From the NCBI GenBank assembly GCA_949318235.1, contig OX439136.1, positions 9,884,008 to 9,948,007 on the forward strand: 64,000 nucleotides of DNA, in the 5' to 3' direction. A program made the position numbers and the translations under genes. Of this stretch, positions 42,213-55,117 are shown one piece after another. The notes under the pieces are model-generated. The model searched no databases and was not told where the DNA came from. It saw nothing but the letters and a program-made list of their open reading frames with translations. This stretch comes from Ecdyonurus torrentis. Taxonomy: Eukaryota; Arthropoda; Insecta; Ephemeroptera; Heptageniidae. How positions within the stretch are numbered: position 1 is the stretch's first letter; every line of letters begins with the position of its first letter.

Positions 42213-42270
<58 letters not shown>
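41815..42270. repeat. (TA)n, (CT)n and (GA)n microsatellites
   Basis: TA at 41815-41861, CT at 41961-42053 and GA at 42216-42270. Confidence 0.96.
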
Positions 42271-42272
<2 letters not shown>

Positions 42273-42578
42273 AAGTATCCTACATAAAAAATGATCTAAA
42301 CATGAACAATTTTATTATAAAATTTATTTAACTATTTTTTACGTAAGTAAACAAGCAAGAATCTCATTTTTACTTGGCATTAAATAAGTAGATGTTATAA
42401 AAAACAAGAATTAATTATCATTTTATTTTAAAAACTTAAAAGCCCTTAAATTAATGGAACGTACTTTTTAATAGAGTGGCAACCGAATGCCAATAATAAT
42501 AATAGTTGTTTTTTATTAAGAGGCCAAAAAAGTTACACACCCACTTACAATGCTGATCATTATAATAAATTTTCATCG

Positions 42579-42926
42579 TTAAAGGGAAAGTTCAGGGGTT
42601 ACAACGTGGCTTTTTCAATGTAATGAGATGAACGGTTTATTGACTCACGTATGATGCCCTAAAGCCCTTCCGTAGCCCCATGATTGCCCAGCAAACTTGT
42701 GCTCATCCTGCGAGATATGCAACCTGCTAGAACAATTTTCTATAGCAAAGCCGTATCTATGACGTAAAATATACCGGACAAGTTGCATATCTCGCACGAT
42801 GATTATGAGTTGGCGGGGATACCGAAGGGCTTCGTTCGGGTCATCTTATATGTAAGTTTATGTACGATTATTCTCATTATCTAACATTGAAGAAGCCATG
42901 TTGTAAAACCTGAACTTCCTCTTTAA
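42579..42926. mobile_element. MITE family 3 (TTAA, tip AGGGAAAGTTCAGGGGTTAC)
   Basis: TTAA lies at both ends, with inverted tips AAAGGGAAAGTTCAGG and CCTGAACTTCCTCTTTAA. The arms carry CGAGATATGCAAC and its complement. It shares its right TTAA with the next element. Confidence 0.9.
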
Positions 42927-43309
42927 CCCTCAAGCGCTCGGACAGGGTCTGTCTGCTTTTTCCCCCCTCTTTGTAATCGCGTATCCATTGCTCTATTTTT
43001 TCTAACCTTAGACACACGACCTCTCTTATTCCTAAAATGCTTGAAAATTGTGAATCGCGGTCAATGTATTTCTTATGGACAATTTCAATGGAGTAATTTT
43101 AGTTATTTAATTTTTCATTGTTACAATAATTGCGATAAAAACGTTTCAATTATTTTTCTATATAGGTTAAAAAATTTTGGATCATCTGTAAAAAAAAATG
43201 AGTTTCGTACAATGGATACCTTTTGTAATATTTAACTGGGAAAATAGGGCCTGCTTGACTAGGCTCGGCCTTCCGCGCAAAAAGTTTTGTCCGGCATCTT
43301 GAGGGTTAT
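42923..43309. mobile_element. piggyBac-like element remnant (TTAACCCTCAAG tip)
   Basis: The left tip TTAACCCTCAAGCGCTCGGAC is matched by the inverse GTCCGGCATCTTGAGGGTTA at the right. TTAA followed by CCCT is the hallmark of piggyBac ends. The 360-base interior has no transposase frame, so it would be non-autonomous. Confidence 0.72.
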
Positions 43310-43366
43310 ATTTTATGGTAATAGGTAATAGGACTTAATTATTGCTTTTTTTTTATCCAAGTGTCT

Positions 43367-43698
43367 TTAAAGTCATAGACCACATAAAACAACATGTGCT
43401 TTTTAATGAATAAACATGAAATGGGATCTTCAAAACTGATCACAATTTTTACCAGAAGCCCCACGAGAGAACGTGAAAATACTGTAAAGTATGCAATTTC
43501 CGTGACTATTCATGTAATGACGTCAGAAACATGCAAAAATTAGTATGAAAATGTTGTGCGGGTTACATAAATTGAAATTTCTGATCACTACTACGGCGCT
43601 ACAGTTGGGTTTTAAGACAAACTTAAGTTATTTATGTAAGTCCCATCAAGTGTTTTGTGATATAAATGCTTATGTTTTTCTCTGGTCTATTCCTTTAA
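43367..43698. mobile_element. MITE family 2, complete copy
   Basis: TTAA lies at both ends; tips AGTCATAGACCACATAAAAC and CTGGTCTATTCCTTTAA. TGACGTCA is at 43518-43525. Confidence 0.88.
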
Positions 43699-44180
43699 TT
43701 ATCAGAAGCATTTTTAAACGAATAAATCACCAAAATACAAAACTGTTGAAAATTATAATTTGTGATAAAAATATATTAAATCGTATAACGATGAAACATG
43801 ACTGTACATTAACCTATACCCAGTATCAATTTTCTCAACATTTTTCAAATAAAAAGATCAATAAATAGTTCAAATATAAAACATAAAAAATTTATAGTTT
43901 ATCTTTTACAACTTTTTGGTTGTAAGATTTATGTTTCATGACATCACGGTGACGTTTGTGGTTACCAATCTTGACTAACTTGTCTTAAAACTTTTCATGC
44001 TTCCTACAAAAGTAATCTCATCTCTTATAGTCTTACGTTAGAATGTCAAACTTATGAAAAGTTTACTGCAAAAATGTACCTACGCTTTAAACTTTTTTTT
44101 TTTCACAATTACGCACACAATTTTCTTATTGCAAGAAAAGTTTCCTGAAGTGTTAGTAAATATATATATATATATATATA

Positions 44181-44524
44181 CAGGGTGTCCATAAAGTCTT
44201 TTGGAGAAGTAAATGTTAATAAATCATAGAAGACTAAACTCAAAATTAATTTTATTAGATGATATATCAAATGAAAGCCTAGGATCTGAAATTTATGAAC
44301 ATGAATACAGAATAAAAATCGGTTACATTGTTTGGTCACAAACATTAAATAACCAAAAATTCATTTTTTTTTTTTTTTTGGTGAATGCCATAAAGGTTAT
44401 GCTTGAGTTTTCAAAGTTTTCCTTTTTTTTATCCTGTAACTTTTACAGTCACTTTTTGGACAGTTTAGACTTAAAATTCTCAGTTACACTGTCTAAGATG
44501 TACATGGCACCTTATCTGGTATGA
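44181..44524. mobile_element. Possible mariner-like terminus
   Basis: CAGGGTGTCCATAAAGTC directly after a (TA)n tract resembles a mariner terminal repeat next to its TA target. I could not identify the matching right end; the stretch up to the next TA tract is AT-rich with no transposase motif. Confidence 0.45.
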
Positions 44525-44536
44525 CAGTTTGAAAAA

Positions 44537-45027
<491 letters not shown>

Positions 45028-45058
45028 TATAAATATATATATATATAACATATATATT

Positions 45059-45217
45059 CATCGTTGGTCCGCTATAATGTCCGATGTCCAATTGACCTTG
45101 AAAAAATATATTTCATCGGATCGACCCCAAATTTTGGATTTTTCCATTTCAGGCCATTTGCAGCAAAAAATATTTTTCAAGGTCAAATAGACATCGGACA
45201 ATATAGCGAACCTGCGA

Positions 45218-45223
<6 letters not shown>
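45059..45223. mobile_element. Hairpin element before the last exon of gene A
   Basis: CATCGTTGGTCCGCTATAAT and GACATCGGACAATATAGCGA belong to arms of about 50 bases that pair. TATAT lies at both ends and a 64-base (TA)n follows (45220-45283), close to the acceptor at 45327. Confidence 0.83.
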
Positions 45224-45286
<63 letters not shown>

Positions 45287-45327
45287 TAGTTCTAGTAAGT
45301 TTTCAAATTATATTCTTTTGTTTTCAG

Positions 45328-45547
45328 CTCCAAGTACGGATACGTGAACTGCATATTTTCCATCGCTGAGCAGAAATGTAATCTAGGAGCTGCAAACTTA
45401 CTAAAAGAAATAGCAGGAAAAATGTTTGACATTCATCTCTGCAAATCTGTGGAAGAAGATATGTCTGTAATGTGTTCTGGAAATGAGTTACCACCATTAC
45501 CGCCAATGTCCGTTATGTTGGTACTTTCCCTATTCCTAATCTTCTAA
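45328..45547 (+). CDS. Gene A, last exon: Cys-rich C-terminus with hydrophobic GPI-like tail
   Basis: The acceptor TTGTTTTCAG ends at 45327, after a 15.9 kb intron. The exon completes the shared Cys codon, then encodes about 72 residues to a TAA stop at 45545-45547. Four cysteines occur (VNC, QKC, HLC, VMC). After the last one come Ser-Gly-Asn, a short Pro-rich spacer (ELPPLPPM) and a terminal hydrophobic run (SVMLVLSLFLIF) with no charged residues behind it. That is the layout of a GPI-attachment signal, with the SGN stretch a plausible omega site. I infer a small GPI-anchored or secreted Cys-rich protein at the cell surface. A single C-terminal membrane segment is the alternative. Exon structure is well supported; function is unknown. 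Confidence 0.87.
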
Positions 45548-46160
45548 CAAGCAATGTAATCATTTAAGTAGTTAAGGTATGGAAAAAAAATAGAGAAAGG
45601 TATGGAAATTTTAATTTTAGGTACATAATTTTAATTTAAATAATAATTTCTTTTAACTGCCGGTTCTTGTATTTACATAATTTTATTACATTTTCTAAAA
45701 GTTGACAAAAATTTCATGATTTAATTTGATTTTTAATCATCGAGTGACTTTAAAGTAGTTCAATATAAAAGAAAATATATTTAATGTTTGTGTATACTTA
45801 AGATAGTTGAGATTGCGGGTTACCGCGTTGAAGTCAGCTATTGCGGAAATTGAACCCGTATCCTATCACAATATTAATATCTTTTTAAGTCTTTTTTTTT
45901 TTTTTTTTTTTTTTTTGTTAAGTTAATTTTTTGGTTTATACCATGCTTTTACTCATGAATCATCATGAAAGTAATTTCAATCGGATAATTTTCTTCCTTT
46001 ATTTTGTTTCTTAAATAGCATCCAAAAAGTGATATTTTTATTGTTATTATTATTGTTGCATAATTTTTTAAGAAATGGATTTTGCTTAGAAAATATAATA
46101 AATATACAATATACATAGAATCAATTTTATCAAACGTGGTTAAATAATTTTTATCATCAT
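45548..46160. other. 3' flank / probable 3' UTR of gene A
   Basis: AT-rich, with a T run at 45892-45916. Candidate poly(A) signals lie near 46097 and 46170. Confidence 0.5.
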
Positions 46161-46175
46161 ACGGACAAAAATAAA
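46097..46175 (+). promoter_or_regulatory. Candidate polyadenylation signals of gene A
   Basis: AATAAA occurs at 46097-46102 and 46170-46175, some 550-630 bases after the gene A stop. The second lies at the edge of a dispersed repeat. The AT-richness makes both weak calls. Confidence 0.25.
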
Positions 46176-46381
46176 TACGTAATAATTATGCTAGCTCAAT
46201 TTCAGCATAATTTGTTCAATACGGCAAAATTTATGCTATAATGCATAATCATTATGTCATATATATAGCAAAAATATAATGTTATGCAGCGTTATTATTT
46301 ATATTGTTCTGTTTTCGTATAATTTACGCTATAATGACATAAATGCAGCATAAATTCAGTATTTTATTCTTTTCCGTGCAA
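46161..46381. mobile_element. MITE with tip ACGGAAAAGAATA, copy 1
   Basis: The left ACGGACAAAAATAAATACG and right TATTCTTTTCCGTGC are inverted. The interior is full of CATAAATTATGC-like words shared with 51281-51497. It is possibly related to the nested element at 36348. Confidence 0.7.
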
Positions 46382-46425
46382 GTAATTAAAAAAATATAAA
46401 ATTTTATACGGCATTGATAATTTCA

Positions 46426-47094
46426 TGAAAGCAATGGACCACATAAAACAACATTGTGCTTTTTAATGAATAAACACGAAATGGGATCTTCAAAACTGAT
46501 GACAATTTTTACCAGAATGTTAAAGAGAAAGTTCAGGGGTTACAACATAGCTTCTTCAATGTTAGATAATGAGAAGAACTGTTCGTAAACTCATATATGA
46601 TGACCCAAAGCCCTTCCGTAGCACCGCAAATCCGTGATCATCCTGCGAGATATGCAACTTGTCCCGTATCTTTTACGTCATAGTTACGGCTTTACCATAG
46701 AAAATGTTGTAGTGGGTTGCATATCTCGCAAGATGAGCGCTCGTTTGCGGGGCTACCATGGGGCTACGGAAGGGCTCTGGGACATCATATGTGAGTCAAT
46801 GAACAGTTCATCTCATTTTCTAACATTAAAAAGCCATGCTGTAACCCCTAAACTTCCTCTTTAATGCAGCCCCACGAGAGAGCGTAAAAAAACTGTAAAG
46901 TATGCAATGTTTATGGCGTCAGAAATATGCACAAATTAGTATGAGAATGTTGTGCGGGTTGCGTAAATTGAATTTTCTGATCACTGCTACGGGGCTACTG
47001 TAGGGTTTTGAGAAAAACGAATTTTATTTATGTAAATCCCATCAAGTGTTTTGTGATATACATACTTTTGTTTTTCTCTGGTCTATTCCTTTAA
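46426..47094. mobile_element. MITE family 2 copy split by a family 3 insertion
   Basis: The left part (ATGGACCACATAAAACAAC to TTACCAGAATG) and right part (GCAGCCCCACGAGAGAGC to CTATTCCTTTAA) are the two halves of one copy. The right half has a short internal loss near 46906. Confidence 0.88.
46520..46864. mobile_element. MITE family 3 nested at TTAA inside a family 2 MITE
   Basis: It is 345 bases with TTAA at each end (AGAGAAAGTTCAGGGGTTAC ... ACCCCTAAACTTCCTCT). The arms carry TCCTGCGAGATATGCAACTT and its complement. Other family 2 copies have a single TTAA at this exact spot. Confidence 0.92.
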
Positions 47095-47931
47095 TGAAAT
47101 TACGTTCCATGACAACACGAGCTTAACATTTTCTTACTGTAAAGTATAGTGAAGAAGAAAAAAATAAATTATAGAATTGCCATTTTTCTCTTAATTATAG
47201 TAAATAGACAAGGTTCATATAATAAAGAGGTTAAGCGCAGTACAAAACTCGCGCATTCGATTTCATTTTGCAATGGATTATACTTGATTCTCAGCCAATA
47301 CGATGCCATTCACCAGTTACGTCACTGATAAGGTGAATAAAAATACACCCGGTGATATGACGTCTTTGGTAAATTCCTTTAACCATAATTCTTTTAACTT
47401 CGCCAAAACTTTTTCCGGAACATCTAACCTCTTATATAAATATGGACCTTGGTAAATATATATAATTTTATTTTCTAAATATAAAAATTACAAAATAAAA
47501 CAAATTTAATAGTGATCATTGTAATTATTAAACCTACTGAAAACACGATCCCAAAATTTTTATTATCAACATGTTGAAAGCAAAAACTGTTACAGCGACC
47601 CAGAACCTACGTCACAAATAAACTTGATCTCGCGCTAGTTTGGCGCAAGCTTGAGTTACTCTCATCTTTGCTGAAATTATTTTACTACACATATTAACTG
47701 AAGCCGTAAAAACATTTTTTATACTCTAAATATTACGGCAAGTAGCGAGAGCAAAAGATAAGAAGAGTAATTTACACTCTCACCAAACTAGCATGAGAGC
47801 ATGTAATTATGACAATTAGGTTTCGTGATCGCTGTTAACTGCTTTGGCTCTCACAGAGCGACTGAGATCGCGTTTTCGGAAAGTTTAATAACACAAAATT
47901 ATCCCTATTGAGAAAGATATCGTTGAATACT
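47095..47931. other. Intergenic DNA, nothing recognised
   Basis: Moderately complex sequence (for example 47210-47410 and 47600-47890) without a long frame or identifiable repeat. Confidence 0.5.
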
Positions 47932-48211
47932 CCACTCTAAAAACTGGTGCATTACTTTAGTTACGAATACTAACTTATTTAAGATAATCACTTTTAAGTT
48001 ATTACGAGTAGCTCAAATAATGCATAGAAATTATTAAAAATAGCTAATTTAAGTTTTTTTTAAAGCTATATTTTAAGTTAAATTAGCTATTTTTAATAAC
48101 TTGCTAAAATCTAAAATGCATTAATTTAGCTGCTCATAATAACTTAAAAGTGATTATCTTAAATAAGTTAGTATTCATAACTAAAGTAATGCACCAATTT
48201 TTTAGAGTGTA
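47932..48211. mobile_element. Long-palindrome element with tip CACTCTAAAAA
   Basis: CACTCTAAAAACTGGTGCATT pairs with the right end ATGCACCAATTTTTTAGAGTG. The arms of about 130 bases also share AAGATAATCACTTTTAAGTT. Confidence 0.88.
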
Positions 48212-48439
48212 CTTTAAACGCCAGTTTAGTAGACAACCTATTAAAAATGCTTCATGAAGCGGATTTTAACATTATAAGAAATATAATTTTCATTTCAATT
48301 TTTCTTTTATTATTGAACAAATTAAAGCTATATACATTATTTTTTACTTTCACCTTTTCTCTAATTATTCTTACACATGCTCTTTTATTATTATTATTTT
48401 TTTTTTGGCATGCAAAGGATCTACACATTTATCTATGAC

Positions 48440-48619
48440 TGCTTATGTTTACTCAAAAAGCAGAAAAGCAATTGGCCGGAAGAGGAAACCACGTGACGGT
48501 AAAAGTGGGAGGTAGCTCCAGGTTAGCTTGCTGCTGGCACGAAGTTTTCTCCCACTTCTACTGTCACGTGGTTTCCTTTTCCGGCACTTCCTTTTCCTGT
48601 TTTTAAGTAAACATAAGCA
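48440..48619. mobile_element. Foldback element with tip TGCTTATGTTTAC, copy 2
   Basis: Closely related to 37001-37177: GGAAACCACGTGACGG with its complement, CTTGCTGCTGGCACGAAG at the centre, and tips TGCTTATGTTTAC and GTAAACATAAGC. Confidence 0.88.
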
Positions 48620-50740
48620 CTCTATGATACTAAGGTTAGCTACTTGGTGTTGAGGAGATTTTAGAAGCGTGCATTGCCTTTGAGTTAAAAAAAAATGGTA
48701 TGGCGGTTAGATCACTACCTGATACTATCGTAAGAAAATAAAAATGTTGTATGGAACGCACAATAGCACATAGACAAGCAGAGATATTGACTGTTAAAGC
48801 CCCAGTATTTAATAAACCTTAATGGGGCAAATAATCGTAAAGTCCATAGAAATGTGAAGATATTGGCATGAAAATTAACAAGATATGATAATTTGGCAAA
48901 AAGTAATAATAAATAAAACTTTTCTATGAATATACAAAATAATTTTTAAATCAATCAATAATTGTAAAATAAGTCAATAATTTTTAATAATAAATTAACA
49001 AATAATAATAAGGATAAACAAATAATTAACGTACATGTGACTCCCAATAATGCAATTATTTTGATACGAAGATTTTTTTTTAACAGAGATTTTCGTAATG
49101 AATTACGCATTATAACTGCGTTACCATAAAAAAAGTAAATAATACAATAAAATAAATCAGAAAAATTCCAATAAAATAAATTGAACCACATTGTATGATT
49201 CATACAATAGCTAATGATAAAAAACCACTTTTTTTTTTCTTTTTTTTTTTTGTAATTTTTTAATATTACAGGGTCTTGTATGTATACAGTACTTTAAGGT
49301 GTACTTGTGGAAGTGTATTTAATAAAGGATAAAAATATATTGTTCAAAAATATGTTTTTAATATTTTTATTTACCTATAAACCTCATAACTCAAAATACA
49401 ACTTAATATAATAAAACAAAATATTATAATTTTGTTATATAGTTTTTTTTTCTGACTTATACTTGTTATAAGGTGGTCAATTTGACTGTATCTGAATCTA
49501 ATGGGACAGAGAGAAAAATGTGTGTGAGAGAGAGAGAGAGAGAGAGCACCACCAGGTATGAGCAACCAACAACGACAGGAAATTCTCTCCCTCGCCAGTC
49601 AAGAGGCCAAGCACCAACATAACAAAACAGCCTTTGCGTGTGTCTGTTTATGTATAGTATTCTGTTCTTCTTCTGTTCTGGGTTGACAAAACGAACAGGA
49701 TTCTGTATACATACAGATTCCGTTCTGTTCTGTCGTTGGCAAAATCTTTCGATTATGCTGCCAAGATCTGCTAATTGGGTCTAATTAAGTAATTTTTGGC
49801 CAGAGAGGCCAGGATCTGCATTATATGTTACCACACTGGTTATTTCTACTTTTTTTTTCTCCACTTTTTTCACTACAATTTCTTCACTTTCTTTACTTTT
49901 TTTTTAACTTTGTAAAGTTCTATATTTGCTTTCTTTATAGTTCTACTCAGTCTCTAATTCAGTGCACTTGTGGTTGGAGTACTTGATATCCAGTATCACT
50001 AATACAAGGAGATCAGGTAGTAATACAGTGTATAGTGAGCTGCACATTCTAATTGACTTTTTTTTTTTTTAAAGATTATATTACACTGGCCTAATAATTG
50101 CTATTTATTTCGTAACAATGATATATAGAATGAAATTTGTAACATATTTGGCATGTTTTAAAAATGTATAAGATATTAAATACAAAATATTTAACTTTCT
50201 TATTCTTTTGTGTGTGTTTTTAAGTGATTTAAATTAGCAATATTTTTATAATTCTAACATTATTTCTGGATTTAACAATAATAATTTAATAAGTTTATGA
50301 AATTCAGTTTAAAAATTCAAATGTTGCCGCCTCTTCTCTGATTGCGACGATAAAGGTAAGTCATTTATTTAACTTTTTTATCTAAAAATTCTTTGTATAA
50401 AAATTAAAAAATATCAAAAATATTTAATGATTCAGTTAGGGCTTGTATTTTATATTATATAGTCAGATGAATATGAAATGTTCGTAGTAGAGGTTGAGCT
50501 GAGATTCTGTCAAAGAGGTAAATAATAATAAAGAAAAAATGACGAAGAATGCATGTACTTTTAATCAAATATCTTCTTTTTTTTTTTTTTAATAAGATTT
50601 TATGATTAAATATTTATCTTCTGCTCTAAGATGGAATTTGCGCGATGATAAACAGAAGACATAAATAAAAAGTCACCAACATTTTATAAAATAAGCTAAT
50701 AGATAGCTGATAACGAGAGTAGATAAATTCTGCAACGATA
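48620..50740. other. Intergenic DNA with one higher-complexity block
   Basis: 49500-50040 begins with a (GA)n run and has repeated TTCTGTTCTG words (49655-49730). At 50337-50360 CTGATTGCGACGATAAAG precedes GTAAGT, which would make a plausible non-coding exon end, but nothing downstream on + supports a gene. The rest is AT-rich. Confidence 0.35.
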
Positions 50741-51033
50741 TAGTGTACATTTTATGTATTCATTTATGACTCATTTTGGCACTTTAAAAATACTTTGTAA
50801 TATTTTTTAAAACATTAATGCTGTTAAAAGATTGAATTATTAGGATCTCAAGTATATTATGAGAAAAATAACCACAATTTAAAAAAAAAATACTCATTTC
50901 CCAAAGAAAATAGCAAAAAAAAAAAAAAAAAAAAAAAGTTTATCCAATATGTTGAGCAATATTATTCAATACTCCAGTATGGCCTCGAAGCCAAGCACAT
51001 TAAATATTATGATATCATGTGGACACACCCTAT
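50741..51033. mobile_element. MITE family 4, diverged copy
   Basis: ACATTTTATGTATTCATTTATG to ATGTGGACACACCCTAT. The body is recognisable (TTTAAAAATACTTTG, ACTCCAGTATGGCCTCG). The usual TGACGTCA has become TGATATCA. Confidence 0.8.
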
Positions 51034-51280
51034 ACGTTTCCATAGTTTCTTTAGGCAGTCATGGTAGATGCCGGACTGTGTAATTATGCTATATATCACC
51101 AGTCCGTACTTGGCCAGTGTTTCTACATCTTTAGCTTGTCACCGAGATAATGTCATTGAATGTGTATTATATGATCAATAGCTTGTCTTTTAATTGGAAC
51201 GAAAATAACAATTGTCAGTAAGAGAATCTGCCTGAATTAAAATTTCAATATAGCATTTGACACCTTATTTAAATATATAT

Positions 51281-51497
51281 ACACGTACAAAAATACCTAC
51301 GTAAAAATTATGCTAACTCATTTTTAGCACAATATGTTCAATACAGCATAATTTATGAAATACTGCATAAAAAATATGTTACATAGTATACATATTATTT
51401 TGTAAAGCATAATTAATTATGTTGTTCAAATTTAGCATTAATTATGCTAAAATAACGTAAATGCTGCATAAATTATGCAATCTATTCTTTCCGTGCA
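51281..51497. mobile_element. MITE with tip ACGGAAAAGAATA, copy 2
   Basis: Shares TACGTAAAAATTATGCTAAC, TATGTTCAATACAGCATAAT and TTCTTTCCGTGC with copy 1. Confidence 0.68.
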
Positions 51498-51996
51498 TAT
51501 TTTGAAAGTCATATATTTTTTTAAGTAACTCAAACGTAATAAACTAACTTAAAGCTAAAACATTAACTTTATGAACTATCTACATCTTAAATAAATAATA
51601 CATCATGGTCTGTATAATATACGTTTTTTTTTTTTTTTTTTTTTTCTTTTAACCACAGAAACCTTTTAGTTTCTAAAATATTATAGACATTTTCAACATC
51701 CGATGTTAAATTATTGAAGCTTTTTCCCAGTTCTGTAGATTTATTTTATTTCACTAAATTATTACACCGCATAAAAATCTATATCTTCTTTTAAGAAAAT
51801 TACATTTATTTAAAACAAGAGATATAAAATAACAAATTTTATAATTAATTTTAATAAACGAAGTAATATATGTAAGTATTAAAAAAAATGTTTTTAATAT
51901 AATATTTTGATATTATCTCAAGTGAGAATTACGTCTTTCAACTTGACCATAGTGGGCATGTAAGCACTTTAGGTAGGGTAGGCTTGTATTTTATTG

Positions 51997-52053
<57 letters not shown>

Positions 52054-52501
52054 TTCCTGCTGGACGAATAAAAAATTATAGTTTAATATCTTCATTGAAA
52101 TAATATTAGAGCACGAAAACTTTATTTTATAATAATGTCTTGTATAAGATATATAATGGCATTACAATAAAGCAAACAATACAGCATTAAATTAGTTATC
52201 TTCTAGAAAATTACTATAAATTTATGAGTTTTTTTTTTAATTATAATATAATATAAAATATAAATTAACCCATAAGTATAATTTAGATACAAACATTTTT
52301 TTATGTGTAACTGTAACCTGCAATTACCAAGAATAATAAATTTGATCAAATAATAAATATTACATAAGTAAAATAATTTATAAACTTTTAATTAAAACAT
52401 TTTTATTTTTGAGATATTTAATTAATATTTAACCCTCTGGTTTTTAAATGGTAATGAGAATGAAAAATGTTTGATGAAACGAAGCAATGATTATGTAATA
52501 A
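51498..52501. other. AT-rich intergenic DNA
   Basis: A T run at 51626-51645 and (CT)n at 51998-52051. No gene. Confidence 0.6.
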
Positions 52502-52715
52502 AAAATACCGGCCTTCTAGACAGTGTCAGGGTTTAAATTTCCAGCAGGACTGTCCCCATGGCTGGACATGCCATTGCTTGTCCATATTTTTTTTTTATCT
52601 GGACACAAAACCATGTCCAGATTAAAGAGACTAGACAAGCAATAGCATGTCCTGCAATGGGGCCAGTCCAGCTGGAAATTAAAACCTGGAAACCGTCCAG
52701 AAGGCTGGCATTTTT
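52502..52715. mobile_element. Hairpin element (CCAGC / GCTGG arms)
   Basis: ATACCGGCCTTCTAGACAGT is inverted as GTCCAGAAGGCTGGCATT. TTCCAGCAGGACTGTCCCCATG and GACATGCCATTGCTTGTC are likewise mirrored, in arms of about 95 bases. A small open frame on + lies inside it. Confidence 0.85.
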
Positions 52716-53179
52716 AACTATAAATTGCGATGGTTATATAACTGTGGAATATCGTTCAATATTTTAAATATTATAGTATGAATGTATGTATAAATGAAAT
52801 ACATACTAGCTATGATGTAAAAAGATGTAATAAACATTTTTAATTATTCTAATTCCATTATATAAAATATATTTCTGTGCACAACAATACGTGTTTATCA
52901 CCTCTGTTTCTATAATAAATCTTAACTCACATTAAATTATTCTAAGCATGCTTTGTAATATAAAAAAAACTCATGCATTTTCATGTTTATATAATAATAT
53001 TTATAATGCTTAGAAGCTTTTTTTTGTTTTAAAAATTCAAACACGTTTTCAGATGATATAATGGGAAAAATGCGTTTTTTTTTAAACACACAATGAAGAA
53101 AAAGATATCTTCATGAATGCATCAATTAATATTATTCACTTTTTCTGGTTTTATTTTTCTTATTGACTAATAAAGGAAC

Positions 53180-53279
53180 GACTCTAAGGGATTTTTATCA
53201 CATTCGTTTTCGTTTCAACGTTCTGCACATGCGTAGAATGTAGAAACGGAAGCGGATGTGACCAAAATCGCTTATAGTC
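53180..53279. mobile_element. 100-base hairpin
   Basis: GACTCTAAGGGATTTTTATC is mirrored by CCAAAATCGCTTATAGTC. The arms include TCACATTCGTTTTCGTTTC and its imperfect complement around a GCACATGCG centre. Confidence 0.75.
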
Positions 53280-54048
53280 AGCTTCAAAACAGTGGTTACT
53301 TTATTATTATTCATTATTTTATAAATATCAAAACAAAATACTTCGACAAACTAATTTCCTTTTCATTGTTAAATTTTAGAAAATTAATTATGTTTTAAAA
53401 AAATTGCTTCAAAAGCTTTATTTGAATTAATTTTTTTTTTCGATCCTCTAAACTAAAAAATATAATATTGATTTTTATTAAACATACAGTTTTTGTAGCT
53501 TTTTAAAATTATAATTCTTTTAGGTCAAATTAAAATAAACTTGTTATAATATATAAATGATATAAATTTATTTATATCTATATTTATATTTTTTTGTCCA
53601 AAATTTTAAAAAAAAAGTTGCAGATCATTTTACTATTTAATAATATAAAAGAGCTAGGGCATTAATATATAAAAAAAATGTTCAACTATTTATTTTAGCA
53701 TAATGTGCCTTTTTTATTTATCTTAGAAAGTAATACAAAATAATATGAATTCACATATTTAATAATATTATATACATACAATAAAATATTTTATGCTAAA
53801 TGTTTTTAAAAAAAATAGAACAAAAAATTAAAATTTTGTGTTTAATAAGTATAGTATCGATAATTATAGTTAAAATGTTTTTTATTTCTTAAATTGAGTA
53901 TTTTCTTTCAAACATGCTTAAAAACTAAAAATACATTTACACTTCTTATATTCTAGAAGAAGAAATAATCATTTTAAAAGACTTATGATTTATGAAAGAC
54001 GGATATATATATACATATATGTATGTATATATATATATATATATATAA

Positions 54049-54130
<82 letters not shown>

Positions 54131-55117
54131 AATAATGGATCTTATTAATGTCTACATTTATATATATTTTTGCATTTTCTTATAAGGAATTAATGTTTTT
54201 GTTTTGTTTTTTTATTTATGATAGATTTCAATCTATCAAGCTTGTAGCATGCTTTAAGTACATTATTATAAAAAATCTGTAATTTTCATTTTTCAAAGAG
54301 TAGGAAGAAAATAATAGCTAACTACTTGATTATTAAAAGTAGTTTAATCAAATAACAAAAGGAAACTGATTTCTTAACAGAATTTCCTAAATAATTCATA
54401 TTTTTTTATACTTATTATTATTAATTCCAATAAACAATTTGGTAATTGTTGCAAACATATTGTTTATAAGTACGTTTTTATATTCATCATTGTATATATT
54501 AATATATAACATTGAATTTAGGTTTACAATTACAACAAAATACCTAATGGAAGTTGTCAATTATATATTATATAGTTGTATGAAAACTGAAATTCAATCT
54601 TTCTTCTTTTGTAATACAAAATATGAATCAGTTTTGAGAAAAGCTGTAAGAACAATACAATTAACAACCCAAAATTCATATAGTATTTTACAATTTTAAA
54701 TTTAAACTTTTTTAAACATTGTTTTAGTAACATTTTATATTATTACTGAAATAAATTGAAGGTTGTTAGATGTATAAAATATTTACAATTAAAGGTAGAT
54801 TCACAATTCAGCATTATTGTTTTATTATTGCATTTATTGCTATAACAGTTTTTTTTATCAAAACACAATATAATATTAATTTAAATACAAACAAACTGCA
54901 GTAATATAACAACGCGTCCTTTGCTGAATTTACCTTTGCAGTCACAATTTTATTTAGTTTTTTAACCAATAAATATAAATACTGTTTTAACAAGAATGAA
55001 TTAATTTTTACATTCTTTTTATAAACAGTTTTAATTATCTGTAATGTATTGGTTATAAAACTACATATTTCTCTATATATATATTTTTTAATTTCCCAAA
55101 TAACTGTTATTACACAA
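53280..55117. other. AT-rich intergenic DNA and 3' flank of gene B
   Basis: It includes a (TA)n tract at 54002-54128. Short open frames here are AT-rich and unsupported. The 3' UTR of gene B runs leftward from 55117. Confidence 0.6.
54821..54838 (-). promoter_or_regulatory. Candidate polyadenylation signals of gene B
   Basis: Two AATAAA hexamers on the minus strand (54838-54833 and 54826-54821) lie about 280-300 bases past the gene B stop. They are the first well-placed candidates in the 3' flank. Such hexamers are common by chance in this AT-rich sequence. Confidence 0.4.

Noticed and set aside
45064..45369. 101-codon frame on + just before the last gene A exon
   Set aside because: It reads through the hairpin element and a (TA)n tract, then enters the exon in another frame.
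50337..50365. Non-coding first exon ending before GTAAGT
   Set aside because: A single donor-like site without any downstream coding exon on + is not enough to call a gene.
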